Positions 12,301 through 20,638 of a stretch of 64,000 nt of DNA are shown here, one piece after another. Position 1 is the stretch's first letter, and every line of letters starts with the position of its first letter. The translations under genes were made by a program, and so were the position numbers. Where the stretch lies: assembly GCA_018350325.1 (NCBI GenBank), contig JAEVLN010000047.1, forward strand, positions 62,001 through 126,000, given 5' to 3'. Source of the stretch: Globodera rostochiensis. Lineage: Eukaryota > Nematoda > Chromadorea > Rhabditida > Heteroderidae. The notes beneath the pieces were generated by a model that ran no database searches, was not told the origin of the DNA, and saw nothing but the letters and a program-made list of their open reading frames with translations.

Positions 12301-14117
12301 TTTTTATCATTGAAATTAATCCTGTGCTCTCGAACATAATAAAAAAACAAAAATTTTAAAATAAAACTAAATAAGCTAATAGGAAGTAAACTGTTCAGAC
12401 CTAAAAATTCACCAAATTCTTACATTCGTTTTACCGTCGTGATAAATAAAAATTCCTGAGATCATATTTCACCTACGGGGAAATGAGACGAAAAACAAAA
12501 TCCAAAAAATTCTAAAAAAGCTTTGAGATTCTATTAATGTATTAACAAACTGATTTATTTATTGCAAAAACCAAATATAACGCGTTTCGTGAAGAATTAA
12601 ATGGATGCGAGCAAATCAGACGGAAAGACTTCTACATTTGAAATAAAGTTAAAATTTCTACATTTTTAAGCAAAAAAAAATGAAAACCCTAAATATGATT
12701 ATCGAAATTAAAGGAAATTTTAATCAATCGATTGCTTCTCGAATTGCAAGTTGGTTTAATTGATGTAATCTGCATAAAATAATTAAACCTTGTAAATAAA
12801 AATTCCCATTGAATAACAGCAGGTATTATTATTAAAATGATAATTTGAAAATATTATTAAATATTATTCCAATTATTTTTGCGACAAGCACAAATAATTA
12901 AAATTAAAAATAATAAACTAAATAATAAAGGTGAAATAAAGTACAAAGAATGCCCTAAAACTAACAAAAAGTGAGCAAGATAAAAAGCAATGTTGTGATC
13001 GGCGCAGATCCATCGTCTGGTAATGAATTTTTATATTTCTATTGCGAAGTTGGGATTTTATTTTAATTTTATTGTTTATAAATAAAGACCGGATTTTCAT
13101 GTTTTAACATGTTTTTTTGGCGAATGAGGTTAACGAGAGAAACCCAAAAATAGCATTCATTTTGAAAAATTTTAAAATTAGAGTGACTTATTTGTCCATA
13201 TAAAAATCCATATTATGGCCTTTTTGGTCAAAATTCAACAAAAATTCGGAGTTTTTGTAAAAATTCCTTATGAAAAATGAATAAAAACGAAAAATGTAAT
13301 CAAAAATTTTTCAAACTAAAAATGCACATCTAAAAATGACTTTTTCTACTTGTAATTGATATTATCACCGGGTGTATTATACTTTGCGATGCATGTAATT
13401 TAAATAAAAAACAATAAATAAAAATAGGGCATTCAGATACATCTGATTATGTTATGAAAAAGGCATTCCTCGTCTTTCAAATTACAATTTAACAAAAAAA
13501 ATTGCTTTGGACAAAACTGTATTATTTATAAATTAATATTTGGTCGGACGTTCAAACAACTATTTAAATAATGAAATGTAAAACATTGAAAAGTCAGCAA
13601 TCAATAAGTGCCCCAACTTCACATGGTGTTTTTTTCATTATTTGTACACATTAATAAACACATTATTATCAGAAAATCTTGGGTGACACAAAAATTGGAT
13701 TGGGGGCATGGATCATTTAAAAATTCTATGCCAACTAAAAATAAAAAAATAATAAAAACAACTAAAGTTGATATTAGAGATCTATCTTTTTGATTTTGAT
13801 TAATCAAAAATAAAGTCCTTAAACGTTTTGTTTTGTATATACGATTTGGGCTTCAAGTTAAAAAAATCAAAATTTTTATAGTTGAATAATAAAAGATTAA
13901 GATTTAAAATTATAAATTTTAATGCTGATAAATTCAAAATAATTATTAAAGGCAATCCAAATTGGCCAAAATAAAATAAACTTTCAACAAATATACACAA
14001 AATATAAATTTTTTTATATTGTTAAACTTTACGAGATAACAATCCAAACTTAGCTCAATTTATAAAAATATTTAAACCCTAAACTTCAAATAAAATTTAA
14101 AAAGTTTCCATTTTCAG
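6355..14117. other. AT-rich noncoding DNA
   Basis: About 7.8 kb without a supportable gene. GC-richer islands occur near 6410-6530, 6965-7080, 7595-7650, 9290-9350, 9475-9560, 10200-10450, 10930-11010 and 11830-11900. The open frames here (up to 81 codons) are AT-rich and without recognisable domains. One copy of dispersed repeat D lies at about 8738-8805. Confidence 0.5.
8738..8805 (+). repeat. Dispersed repeat D, copy 1
   Basis: Direct-orientation match with about 34788-34855. The shared core is ctattacaattttaaaactc followed by attaagcaag and acggattgg, nearly identical in both copies. Confidence 0.55.
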
Positions 14118-14195
14118 TGTACAGTATTTGGAGGTCTTCGGATCTCTATGAAGGAGTTTGGAAAAGAATTGTTACGCTTAATGAATGACGACAAC
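14118..14195 (+). pseudogene. 5' part of a host terminal exon split by the insertion
   Basis: A pyrimidine-rich acceptor (tttccattttcag, ending at 14117) is followed by 26 open codons, including the stretch VFGGLRISMKEFGKELLRLM, that run to the edge of the Polinton-like element. Removing the element and one copy of gacaac leaves the frame open for 10 more codons (22727-22756) up to a TGA at 22757-22759. The GC content is well above the surroundings. I infer the last coding exon of a host gene interrupted by the insertion. I do not recognise the protein, and the earlier exons are not identified in the window. Because 36 codons is short, chance openness remains possible. Confidence 0.4.
14190..14195. 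repeat. Target-site duplication of the Polinton-like element, left (gacaac)
   Basis: This 6-bp direct repeat is identical to 22721-22726. Six bases is the duplication length characteristic of Polinton/Maverick integration. Confidence 0.85.
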
Positions 14196-14221
14196 AGCAG
14201 TGTTGGAACCACTATTTCCGG

Positions 14222-14345
14222 AATTTCCGGACTGCCCTCCCCTCCTTCCCCCAGCGCTTCCCTTCCCCATCCCTTCCCTCCTTTCCTAACTCCCGAGCGA
14301 GCCCCCCCCCTTCCCGCGCACACACCTTTCCTCCCTCCCGGAGGC
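14222..14345 (+). other. Pyrimidine-rich terminal tract (G-rich complement)
   Basis: Within 150 bases of the left end the plus strand is almost purely C/T with many CCC runs, including nine C at 14302-14310. The complementary strand carries more than four GGG runs with short spacers and could form G-quadruplexes. The same tract is present inverted at the right end. Confidence 0.6.
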
Positions 14346-14551
14346 TATCTGAGCGCCGTGAGCGCCCGATTTATTAGAAGAAACATCCCGGTACAGCGGC
14401 CAACCGAGCGCCAATTTTTTTTTAAATGTATGAAACGGTACTGATCTGGCCCCAAATTTTGCCTCACGAATCCCAAGTCCCTTCCCTCTCTTCCCTCCCA
14501 CATACCCCCAACCCCCTCTATTCACATCTACCAACGCGCACGATCTTAGCG

Positions 14552-14559
14552 TATATAAA
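14552..14559 (+). promoter_or_regulatory. TATA box of the left-arm integrase gene
   Basis: TATATAAA lies 42 bases (start to start) upstream of the ATG at 14594. Transcription beginning about 30 bases downstream would give a leader of only about ten bases. The same compact spacing is seen before the genes at 17615 and 19225, which supports both the box and the choice of start. Confidence 0.6.
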
Positions 14560-14593
14560 AGATAAACACATAAATAAAAATTATAATATTATT

Positions 14594-15677
14594 ATGAGAA
14601 ATATGAGCAAGGTAGATAAAATACTGGAAAAGGTCTATTACGACCTCAAGTCTCCAGCAAGTTTTGCGGGGGTAAATAAAACTTTAGAGGAAGCAAGGAA
14701 GATAAATCCAAAAATTAAAATGGAGCATGTTACCAATTTTCTCGAAAAACAAAGGACATACACGCTCCATAAACCTATTAAAAAAAGATTTCCAAAGTTA
14801 AAGACTGTCCCTAGCGGCTTTCACACTGACTGGCAATGTGATCTTTGTATTTTTGATCAACTGACAAAACAAAATAATGGATTTAAATATTTACTAGTAT
14901 GCATCGATGTTCTGAGTCGAATGCTTTTTGTTGCTCCGGTAAAGTCGAAGAAAAGTGAAGACATGCGTAGAGGCTTTTGAAATGGTATTCAAAAAGGCCA
15001 ATGTTTTACCTATGAAAATATATAGTGATAGCGGTCTAGAATTCCAAGCAAACAAGATGAAAAAATATTTCGAGGACAAAACAATAATAAAACATGTAAT
15101 GCATAGTCCCCATCTTCACGCCGGCGTGGTGGAGAGGGCGAATCGGACAATAAAGGAGCGTCTCTATAGATATTTTACCCAAAACAATACCCAGAGGTGG
15201 ATTGATGTTATTGATAAAATTATTAAAAATATTAATAATAGTGTACACAGAACAATCGGCATGAAGCCAACAGATGTAACGTTTAAAAACGCCAGAGCAC
15301 TATGGGAGAAAGTATATGGTGAAAAGGAAGAACCACAAAACGAATCGAAATTTAAGGTCGGGGACACCGTTCGGATTACAAAAGAAAAAGGTGTATTTGC
15401 AAAAGGGTATTATCCAAATTTTACAGAAGAAATATTTAAAATTGCTAAAGTCCTTTCGACCGTTCCCCAATCTTACCGTATTGAAGATTTTGACGATAAC
15501 TTAATCAAGGGAATTTTCTATAATCAGGAACTTGTAAAAGTATCAGAGGACTCCAGACTTGCGGAGATATTAAAAACGCGAGTTCGTAAAGGGGTCAAAG
15601 AACATTTTGTACGATGGTTGGCAGACACAAACAAACCAGATAGCTGGGTAAAAGATACGGATATTGAAATGAAATAG
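14594..15677 (+). pseudogene. Polinton-type integrase with chromodomain, left arm, frameshifted
   Basis: Retrovirus-like (rve) DDE integrase that would insert the element's DNA into the host nucleus. I take the start at ATG 14594 (or 14603) behind the TATA box. An N-terminal DNA-binding region comes first. The catalytic core follows, with Asp in WQCDL (codon at 14840), Asp in YSDSG (15027) and Glu in VVERANR (15132), the last two separated by 34 residues. After that come an SH3-like region around KFKVGDTVRI and a C-terminal chromodomain (ILKTR...FVRWLAD...SWVKDTDI) ending at the stop. The first part is open to a stop at 14978-14980. The rest continues in the +1 frame, which is blocked upstream by a stop at 14940-14942, so the break lies in 14943-14977. 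The identical break occurs in the right arm. It could be a mutation or a +1 recoding site. Confidence 0.85.
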
Positions 15678-15807
15678 AATGGGGTATTTATTCCATACCG
15701 AAGAAGCTAGCTCAAAAGGTGAATGCCTATTAAGAAAAAAGGTGGGGTCAGAGGGTTGCGAATAAGAAACGATTAAGGACCCATGACGCGGGTCAAACGG
15801 TGTCTAG

Positions 15808-16278
15808 ATATTAGGGTATGACAATATGATACCACGGTATGACAAATTATATGACTACGGCATGACATATTATGAAAAACTATGCTTATTGTATGAAAAC
15901 TATGGCTATTATGACTCAGGTATGAGAAAGTATGACAAAAGTATGAGTATTATGATAAACAGTATTAAAATTGTATGACCATTTGTGACTATGGTATGAG
16001 ACACACTATTACTAAGTGTGACAAACAGTATGACTACTATGACAAAATATGTCTAATAATGAACTCATTATGACGATTGTATGAGAAACTATGCCTAGAA
16101 AATAATGACTATTGTATGATTAAGTATGACTAATTATAACCATGTCTGACAAATAGATGACAAGGACGATGACTATTATGCCAAACAGTATGACTATGAC
16201 ATGTGACAAATGATGAAACAGCATGACAGATGACAATAATATGACAATAGCGACTATGATGAGGATGACAGCGATTAG
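15808..16278 (+). pseudogene. Decayed Tyr/Asp/Lys-rich repeat gene, left arm
   Basis: This stretch of degenerate TATGAC words, spaced roughly 10-16 bases, reads as broken coding sequence. The frame from 15808 is open for 56 codons (YDKLYDYG, YYEKLCLLYENYGYYD, RKYDKS) to a stop at 15976. Similar phrases then recur in shifted frames (YDYYDKICL, RLYEKLCLENNDYC, DDDYYAKQYDYDM) and the tract ends with the acidic YDNSDYDEDDSD and a stop. The Tyr/Lys/Glu spacing suggests a coiled or fibrous repeat protein. A short related phrase (FEKLYQNYEKLIGKIE) occurs near 17415 in the core. The alternative is a non-coding degenerate satellite. The copy in the right arm is inverted at 20639-21106. Confidence 0.4.
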
Positions 16279-16411
16279 TAATGATGCATGTAATATGGTA
16301 CAACGATTAAAATGCCGTATGACAATGGGGAAAAAAATAAAGGGTAAAATATATCGTATGATGACGATGAATAGGATCTCTTGTTACTCTTGCTATCAAT
16401 AAGATGTGGTG

Positions 16412-16672
16412 TCACTCCCGTTCACAACCGATTGCAAACGGGGCCAGGGGAGTTTCCTTTCCAGCCCAACCACCCGGCGAAGGTCCATCATGAGGTCTAC
16501 AAAACCTATCTAGTCTGTGAATTTTGATCTGTTTTTTACAAACGATATACCATTTGAAAGAGGAGATTCTTCTGCACAGAATTACTTCACAAATATTTTT
16601 TAAAGGACCAATGAACGATACTATGTGCTCATAGTGTAATAAGGCTATTGGTACTGAAAAATACAAGTTCAA
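16412..16672 (-). CDS. Hypothetical 86-residue ORF, left arm
   Basis: An open frame of 86 codons on the strand opposite the integrase, perfectly preserved in the other arm (20245-20505). It has a mildly hydrophobic N-terminal half (MNLYFSVPIALLHYEHIVSF) and a Gly/Pro-rich C-terminus. No domain is recognised. Conservation between the arms reflects their overall identity, so it is no evidence of selection. It may well be non-coding. Confidence 0.2.
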   Translation of the reverse strand: MNLYFSVPIALLHYEHIVSFIGPLKNICEVILCRRISSFKWYIVCKKQIKIHRLDRFCRPHDGPSPGGWAGKETPLAPFAIGCERE

Positions 16673-17007
16673 AGTAATCCATTAATTTAACCGAGATCCA
16701 AGCCTAATGGATGTTTTTTCTACAAAAAATGCCCTGATTACACAAACCACCAACCAAAAGCTTAATCAAATTGTCCCCCAAAACCTATTGGGCCCATTGC
16801 CAAATCCAAAATTCAACTTTTCCCCCCCCCCGTCCCTCAAGGTCATTTCGGCACCTGTCAATCAAACTTTTTCTCCGTGCACCAAAAATTTCATCTGACC
16901 GATTACCTGTCAATCAAACTTTTCTCCGCTTAAAATTTGCAATAAAGATTTCGACAGATTACCAATCGTCATTTTCGTGACATGTTAAATAAGGTTCGAA
17001 ATAAGGG

Positions 17008-17070
17008 GTAGCGAGTCGGGTAAAAGTAGCGAGAGGGGGTGTAGCGAGTTGGCGGGTAGCGAGCAGGGTA
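17008..17070 (+). repeat. GTAGCGAG repeat, left arm
   Basis: Four copies of GTAGCGAG occur at spacings of about 15-18 bases, separated by G-rich linkers. The tract lies just outside the GGTGAA module and is mirrored at 19845-19907. Confidence 0.6.
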
Positions 17071-17147
17071 AATACCCCGGCGGCTAACCTTTGTACGGGT
17101 ACCAAGGGTTTCCTTTAGTTTGGAATAATGCGCGGATAAATATTTAA

Positions 17148-17262
17148 AAGGTGAAACGCAAATGGGGAAAAGAGGTGAAAACTAAACAGGTGAAAAAGGT
17201 GAACACAAAATAGGTGAAAAAAGGTGAAATCAGGTGTAATTTCACCTAAACGATATAGGGCA
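17148..17262 (+). promoter_or_regulatory. GGTGAA promoter-like module, left arm, facing the core
   Basis: Seven direct GGTGAA/GGTGTA words are followed by an inverted TTCACCT, then by a TATA-like cgatataggg. An equivalent array with the same order of motifs and the same downstream word (ttcacctaaa..gtatataggg) precedes the FLYWCH gene at 19258-19355. The conservation of order between diverged copies argues for a functional promoter/operator cluster, with the transcription direction into the core. The gene it would drive from the left arm is unclear, since the next good start has its own TATA box at 17580. Confidence 0.5.
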
Positions 17263-17379
17263 CGTGTTTACGGAGGGAGGGGGGTGATAAAATAAGACGA
17301 TGGGGGCGCTGGTTAAAAACCAAACCCTATCGGGCCTTTTGCCAAATCTAAAATACGTACCCGCCACATTTTCAAGGCC

Positions 17380-17475
17380 ATGTCGCCGAGTGAAAAATAT
17401 GAGAAGAAGGTCAGAAATTTGAGAAACTTTATCAGAATTATGAGAAGCTGATCGGAAAAATTGAATTAGGACAGA
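17380..17475 (+). pseudogene. Possible remnant of a coiled-coil gene
   Basis: An ATG at 17380 opens 23 codons (MSPSEKYEKKVRNLRN...) to a stop at 17449-17451. An overlapping frame reads FEKLYQNYEKLIGKIELGQK before a stop. The two together look like one short coiled-coil ORF broken by a frameshift, lying downstream of the GGTGAA module of the left arm. The Tyr-Glu-Lys phrases resemble those in the decayed repeat gene at 15808-16278. Identity is unknown. Confidence 0.25.
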
Positions 17476-17579
17476 AACTGATGGTCAAAGGAGAATAGAA
17501 TGACCAATATGAAAAACGTGGATATGAGAATAAGAGAAAAAAGTGCAAACTGTACGAAATTCAAAATCGTTGAAAAAAA

Positions 17580-17586
17580 TATAAAA
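17580..17586 (+). promoter_or_regulatory. TATA box of the core gene pair
   Basis: TATAAAA lies 35 bases upstream of the ATG at 17615, in the same close arrangement as for the integrase and FLYWCH genes. Confidence 0.55.
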
Positions 17587-17614
17587 GCAAATCCAAATCA
17601 CAGAAAAAGGAAAC

Positions 17615-17965
17615 ATGTACGAATTTAGCCCTCAAGTAAGGGAGAATACAGTATTTCTGAAAAAGATAGCCTCTAACCGTTCAGATCGAAAGAAGAACGA
17701 TTTAATCGAGTCTGCAACTACCGACCAAATTTTGGCAATTGTTGAAATTTGTGTAAACATTTTGAGTTTTAATTTCAAACTTAATAAAAGCCAAAAACAA
17801 AAACTTATCCAGTACGCAGATTTTTATCGGGCTATTGCCAGATCACGTTCGGAAAAGGCAGCAAGAAAAGAAATACAGCAGGGAAGCGGAATAGCGCTAG
17901 GAGCACTCATAATCCCAGTTCTAAGCGTTCTAGCTCAACATTTGTTAGAAAAAATCATATCATGA
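17615..17965 (+). CDS. Small Polinton/adintovirus-type protein with hydrophobic C-terminal tail
   Basis: This 116-residue protein has a basic N-terminal third, a helical middle (about 35-85, with DQILAIVEICVNIL and a Lys/Arg-rich following segment) and a hydrophobic tail at about 92-110 (SGIALGALIIPVLSVLAQHL). Small proteins with this layout (conserved helix, basic linker, Gly-rich hydrophobic end) recur in Polinton and adintovirus genomes, where they have been compared with the adenovirus core protein X or membrane-active minor virion proteins. Assignment here is by general resemblance only. It starts at ATG 17615, 35 bases after a TATA box. Its TGA overlaps the ATG of the next gene as ATGA (17962-17965), so both are probably made from one mRNA. 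The reading frame is intact. Confidence 0.6.
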   Translation: MYEFSPQVRENTVFLKKIASNRSDRKKNDLIESATTDQILAIVEICVNILSFNFKLNKSQKQKLIQYADFYRAIARSRSEKAARKEIQQGSGIALGALIIPVLSVLAQHLLEKIIS

Positions 17966-18828
17966 AATTTGCAAAGAAAACGATAATGGTCCCAGAAGCG
18001 GAATACCATTCGTTATTAAACGCGTTCAGGGGCGGAGATTATCTGCAAAATGAAAAAGCCTTATTAGATGCAAAGATTATGCAAAATTTAGAAGATCCAA
18101 CAATAAGTGAAGATCTTAAAGCGAGTAGACATAGTTGGCTTTATAAGGAGCGAAGAATGATAAAAAGAATGGTTGATAATAGACCGCAAAGAGTTGTGAT
18201 TGTTAACCAAAATGCGGCACCTAATGTTGCACCATATTTGGGGGTTAGTCAGCCGAATAGCCAGGCAACCGAGGAGCCAAGAAAATTCATAGTGCCTACA
18301 AAAAGGCTCAGAAGGGAAGAAAACGAAAGTGAGGAAGTTGATAAAAACTTGATAGATGAAAACATGAGGGAGGTGATTCAATCTTCGTCAAATGAAGAAG
18401 AACCCCCATTCGAAATACACTCCCCAGTTTCTTCCGAAACATCGTCGATTTTTAAAACACCCGAAAAATTGCGCCCTACTACGATCATTCACCCCAACTT
18501 ATTAGGAGATCTTTTTAATTATGTATCTAAAAACAAAGATACATTTAAAATAACAGCAAGAGGGAAAGTTCAGTCTAATAAAAACCTGCCAATTGATGAC
18601 AGCAATTATAAGAACGTCTTGAAATATCTCGCAGGAGAAGAGATTGACACACCCCGGGGAGCAAAATTTCTAAAGGATAGGCTCTTAAAAGACGCGAAAA
18701 TACGAGAAATGGTTGACAAGTCAAGCGCCATGTGGGGAAAAGGTGCAAAAAACAACCCTATAAAAAATACCGGCACGCTACAGCAGATGAAAAAACCGTT
18801 TAAGCCTACATTATGGGCAAGGCTATAG
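17962..18828 (+). CDS. Polinton-associated hypothetical protein (288 residues)
   Basis: The frame is intact and starts at the ATG overlapping the stop of the upstream gene. Residues 8-75 look helical and charged (LVP-like MVPEAEYHSLLNAF start, later WLYKERRMIKRMV). Residues 80-105 are Asn/Pro/Gln-rich. A basic KRLRRE cluster at about 114-119 is followed by a very acidic, Ser-rich linker to about 165 containing SP and TP sites (HSPVSS, KTPEK). A second folded module spans about 176-255 (IHPNLLGDLFNYV ... NYKNVLKYLAG ... FLKDRLLKDAKIREMV), and a basic tail ends WARL. Two-module proteins with a charged linker, next to a small hydrophobic-tailed protein, are common in metazoan Polinton-like elements, but the function is unknown. 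A virion or DNA-associated role is a guess. No catalytic motif is seen. Confidence 0.65.
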   Translation: MKFAKKTIMVPEAEYHSLLNAFRGGDYLQNEKALLDAKIMQNLEDPTISEDLKASRHSWLYKERRMIKRMVDNRPQRVVIVNQNAAPNVAPYLGVSQPNSQATEEPRKFIVPTKRLRREENESEEVDKNLIDENMREVIQSSSNEEEPPFEIHSPVSSETSSIFKTPEKLRPTTIIHPNLLGDLFNYVSKNKDTFKITARGKVQSNKNLPIDDSNYKNVLKYLAGEEIDTPRGAKFLKDRLLKDAKIREMVDKSSAMWGKGAKNNPIKNTGTLQQMKKPFKPTLWARL

Positions 18829-19000
18829 ATTAATATGATATTGCCGTACGTTATTGCGCTCATAAATACGGCAAAAGAAGGGAATATTTAACAGCAAAAA
18901 TTATAAACCCGGGTATGAAAAGAGATAAAGATCATCTCGTTAGGGGCAGAATATTCTGATAACTTTAATATTTGGAATAAAGATTACGATCTTGTGTGAA
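18829..19000. other. Convergent intergenic stretch with poly(A) signal
   Basis: This lies between the plus-strand gene pair and the minus-strand FLYWCH gene. AATAAA at 18976-18981 could end the plus-strand transcript. A short ORF starting at 18835, six bases after the preceding stop, reads MILPYVIALINTAKEGNI and stops. It could be the truncated start of a lost gene. Confidence 0.4.
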
Positions 19001-19225
19001 TTAATTCAACTCGTTTTCTATTTGCAATAAAATTGGGTCTGGGGTGTGATTGTGGTTTCGCGTAAGAATAAATTTTTCATCCCTTTCGAACCCCCACCCC
19101 TCACAACCATATCTAAAACATTCACATCGCCACCAAGTCTTGAATTTTCCTGACTTATGCTTATAATAACGATAACCATCGCAAAATTTCCCCTTCACAT
19201 CTTTTATTGTGTTTAATTTGGGCAT
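19001..19225 (-). CDS. Single-domain FLYWCH-type zinc finger protein
   Basis: This 74-residue protein is almost entirely one FLYWCH finger: Phe14 and the YRY motif at 18-20, Trp31/Trp32, then the zinc ligands Cys34 and Cys41 and the pair His58 and His60 in RNHNHTPD. FLYWCH domains (WRKY-GCM1-like fold) bind DNA and are often carried by mobile elements. The likely role is a transcription factor or a terminus/operator-binding protein of the element. The start at 19225 is 38 bases from a TATATA box and directly downstream of a GGTGAA array, which makes autoregulation plausible but unproven. The frame is intact, and it converges on the gene pair at 17615-18828. FLYWCH proteins usually have extra domains, so the small size is notable. 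Confidence 0.75.
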   Translation of the reverse strand: MPKLNTIKDVKGKFCDGYRYYKHKSGKFKTWWRCECFRYGCEGWGFERDEKFILTRNHNHTPDPILLQIENELN

Positions 19226-19257
19226 TTTTTATTTTGCATATACCCCCCTAAAACGCA

Positions 19258-19355
19258 TACCCTATATACTTTTAGGTGAACTTTCACCCGATTACACCTC
19301 TTTTCACCTATTTTGTGTTCACCTTTTTCACCTATTTGCATTTCACCTTTTTACC
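19258..19355 (-). promoter_or_regulatory. GGTGAA promoter module of the FLYWCH gene
   Basis: Read on the minus strand, several GGTGAA words (and one GGTGTA) are followed by TTCACCT and then TATATA (19263-19268), 38 bases before the ATG at 19225. It is a diverged third copy of the modules at 17148-17262 and 19653-19767, with the same motif order. Confidence 0.55.
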
Positions 19356-19555
19356 CGGCTGTGTTTAACCCGCATTATCTTTTTGACACGTCGACGCCGG
19401 CCATACGCGTTTAGGTTAACCTAGAGGAAGTCCGAAACCAATGAAGGGACCCCCGCTGGCTAGTTCCAAACAGCTAGGTTGAACGCGGAAAATGTCGCGT
19501 ATAAAACCTGTCTGCCCTATACCGCCGGTAATTGCCGTCCGCCTTCTTGGACTCT
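19356..19555. other. Unique core segment next to the right arm
   Basis: No gene is seen. The segment is GC-richer than the surroundings and contains the 12-bp palindrome taggttaaccta (19413-19424) and a TATAAAA at 19500-19506 on the plus strand with no clear gene behind it. Confidence 0.4.
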
Positions 19556-19652
19556 TACGTATTTTAGATTTGGCAAAAGGCCCGATAGGGTTTGGTTTTT
19601 AACCAGCGCCCCCATCCTCTTATTTTATCACCCCCCTCCCTCCGTAAACACG

Positions 19653-19767
19653 TGCCCTATATCGTTTAGGTGAAATTACACCTGATTTCACCTTTTTTCA
19701 CCTATTTTGTGTTCACCTTTTTCACCTGTTTAGTTTTCACCTCTTTTCCCCATTTGCGTTTCACCTT
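19653..19767 (-). promoter_or_regulatory. GGTGAA promoter-like module, right arm, facing the core
   Basis: Inverted copy of 17148-17262, directed toward the core on the minus strand. The next gene in that direction, FLYWCH, has its own copy of the module, so the product driven from here is unknown. Confidence 0.45.
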
Positions 19768-19844
19768 TTAAATATTTATCCGCGCATTATTCCAAACTAA
19801 AGGAAACCCTTGGTACCCGTACAAAGGTTAGCCGCCGGGGTATT

Positions 19845-19907
19845 TACCCTGCTCGCTACCCGCTAACTCGCTACACCCCCTCTCGCTACTTTTACCCGAC
19901 TCGCTAC
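19845..19907 (-). repeat. GTAGCGAG repeat, right arm
   Basis: Inverted copy of the four GTAGCGAG words at 17008-17070. One linker base differs (ttagcgg instead of ttggcgg on the minus strand). Confidence 0.6.
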
Positions 19908-20244
19908 CCCTTATTTCGAACCTTATTTAACATGTCACGAAAATGAAATCGATTGGTAATCTGTCGAAATCTTTGTTGCAAATTTTAAGCGGAGAAAAGT
20001 TTGATTGACAGGTAATCGGTCAGATGAAATTTTTGGTGCACGGAGAAAAAGTTTGATTGACAGGTGCCGAAATGACCTTGAGGGACGGGGGGGGGGAAAG
20101 TTGAATTTTGGATTTGGCAATGGGCCCAATAGGTTTTGGGGGACAATTTGATTAAGCTTTTGGTTGGTGGTTTGTGTAATCAGGGCATTTTTTGTAGAAA
20201 AAACATCCATTAGGCTTGGATCTCGGTTAAATTAATGGATTACT

Positions 20245-20505
20245 TTGAACTTGTATTTTTCAGTACCAATAGCCTTATTACACTATGAGCACATAGTATC
20301 GTTCATTGGTCCTTTAAAAAATATTTGTGAAGTAATTCTGTGCAGAAGAATCTCCTCTTTCAAATGGTATATCGTTTGTAAAAAACAGATCAAAATTCAC
20401 AGACTAGATAGGTTTTGTAGACCTCATGATGGACCTTCGCCGGGTGGTTGGGCTGGAAAGGAAACTCCCCTGGCCCCGTTTGCAATCGGTTGTGAACGGG
20501 AGTGA
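20245..20505 (+). CDS. Hypothetical 86-residue ORF, right arm
   Basis: Identical in sequence to the ORF at 16412-16672 of the left arm. No domain is recognised and it may be non-coding. Confidence 0.2.
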   Translation: MNLYFSVPIALLHYEHIVSFIGPLKNICEVILCRRISSFKWYIVCKKQIKIHRLDRFCRPHDGPSPGGWAGKETPLAPFAIGCERE

Positions 20506-20638
20506 CACCACATCTTATTGATAGCAAGAGTAACAAGAGATCCTATTCATCGTCATCATACGATATATTTTACCCTTTATTTTTTTCCCCATTGTCATAC
20601 GGCATTTTAATCGTTGTACCATATTACATGCATCATTA

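Larger units (their letters stand above)
14196..17359 (+). repeat. Left inverted arm (3,164 bp)
   Basis: This arm is the reverse complement of 19556-22720. By direct comparison I found three indels (a T run of 9 versus 8 at 14415-14423, a T run of 4 versus 3 near 16821, and three extra bases in the right arm opposite about 16968). I also found about six substitutions, including two that change the integrase. Identity therefore exceeds 99.5 percent. Inverted repeats of typical Polintons are usually well under 1-2 kb and normally contain no complete integrase gene, so this arm length is exceptional. Confidence 0.95.

Noticed and set aside
14286..14534. Gly/Arg-rich minus-strand frame at the left end of the element
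   Set aside because: It is the complement of the C/T-rich terminal tract. The single-base T-run difference between the arms shifts it, so it is not conserved.
15808..16278. CRISPR-like or regularly spaced repeat array
   Set aside because: Repeat words are only 6-8 bases with irregular spacing and no conserved repeat/spacer units, and the setting is a eukaryotic mobile element.
16707..16980. Overlapping 63- and 69-codon frames in the left arm (and 91 codons in the right)
   Set aside because: The reading frame differs between the two arms because of one indel and a 3-base insertion, so coding is unlikely.
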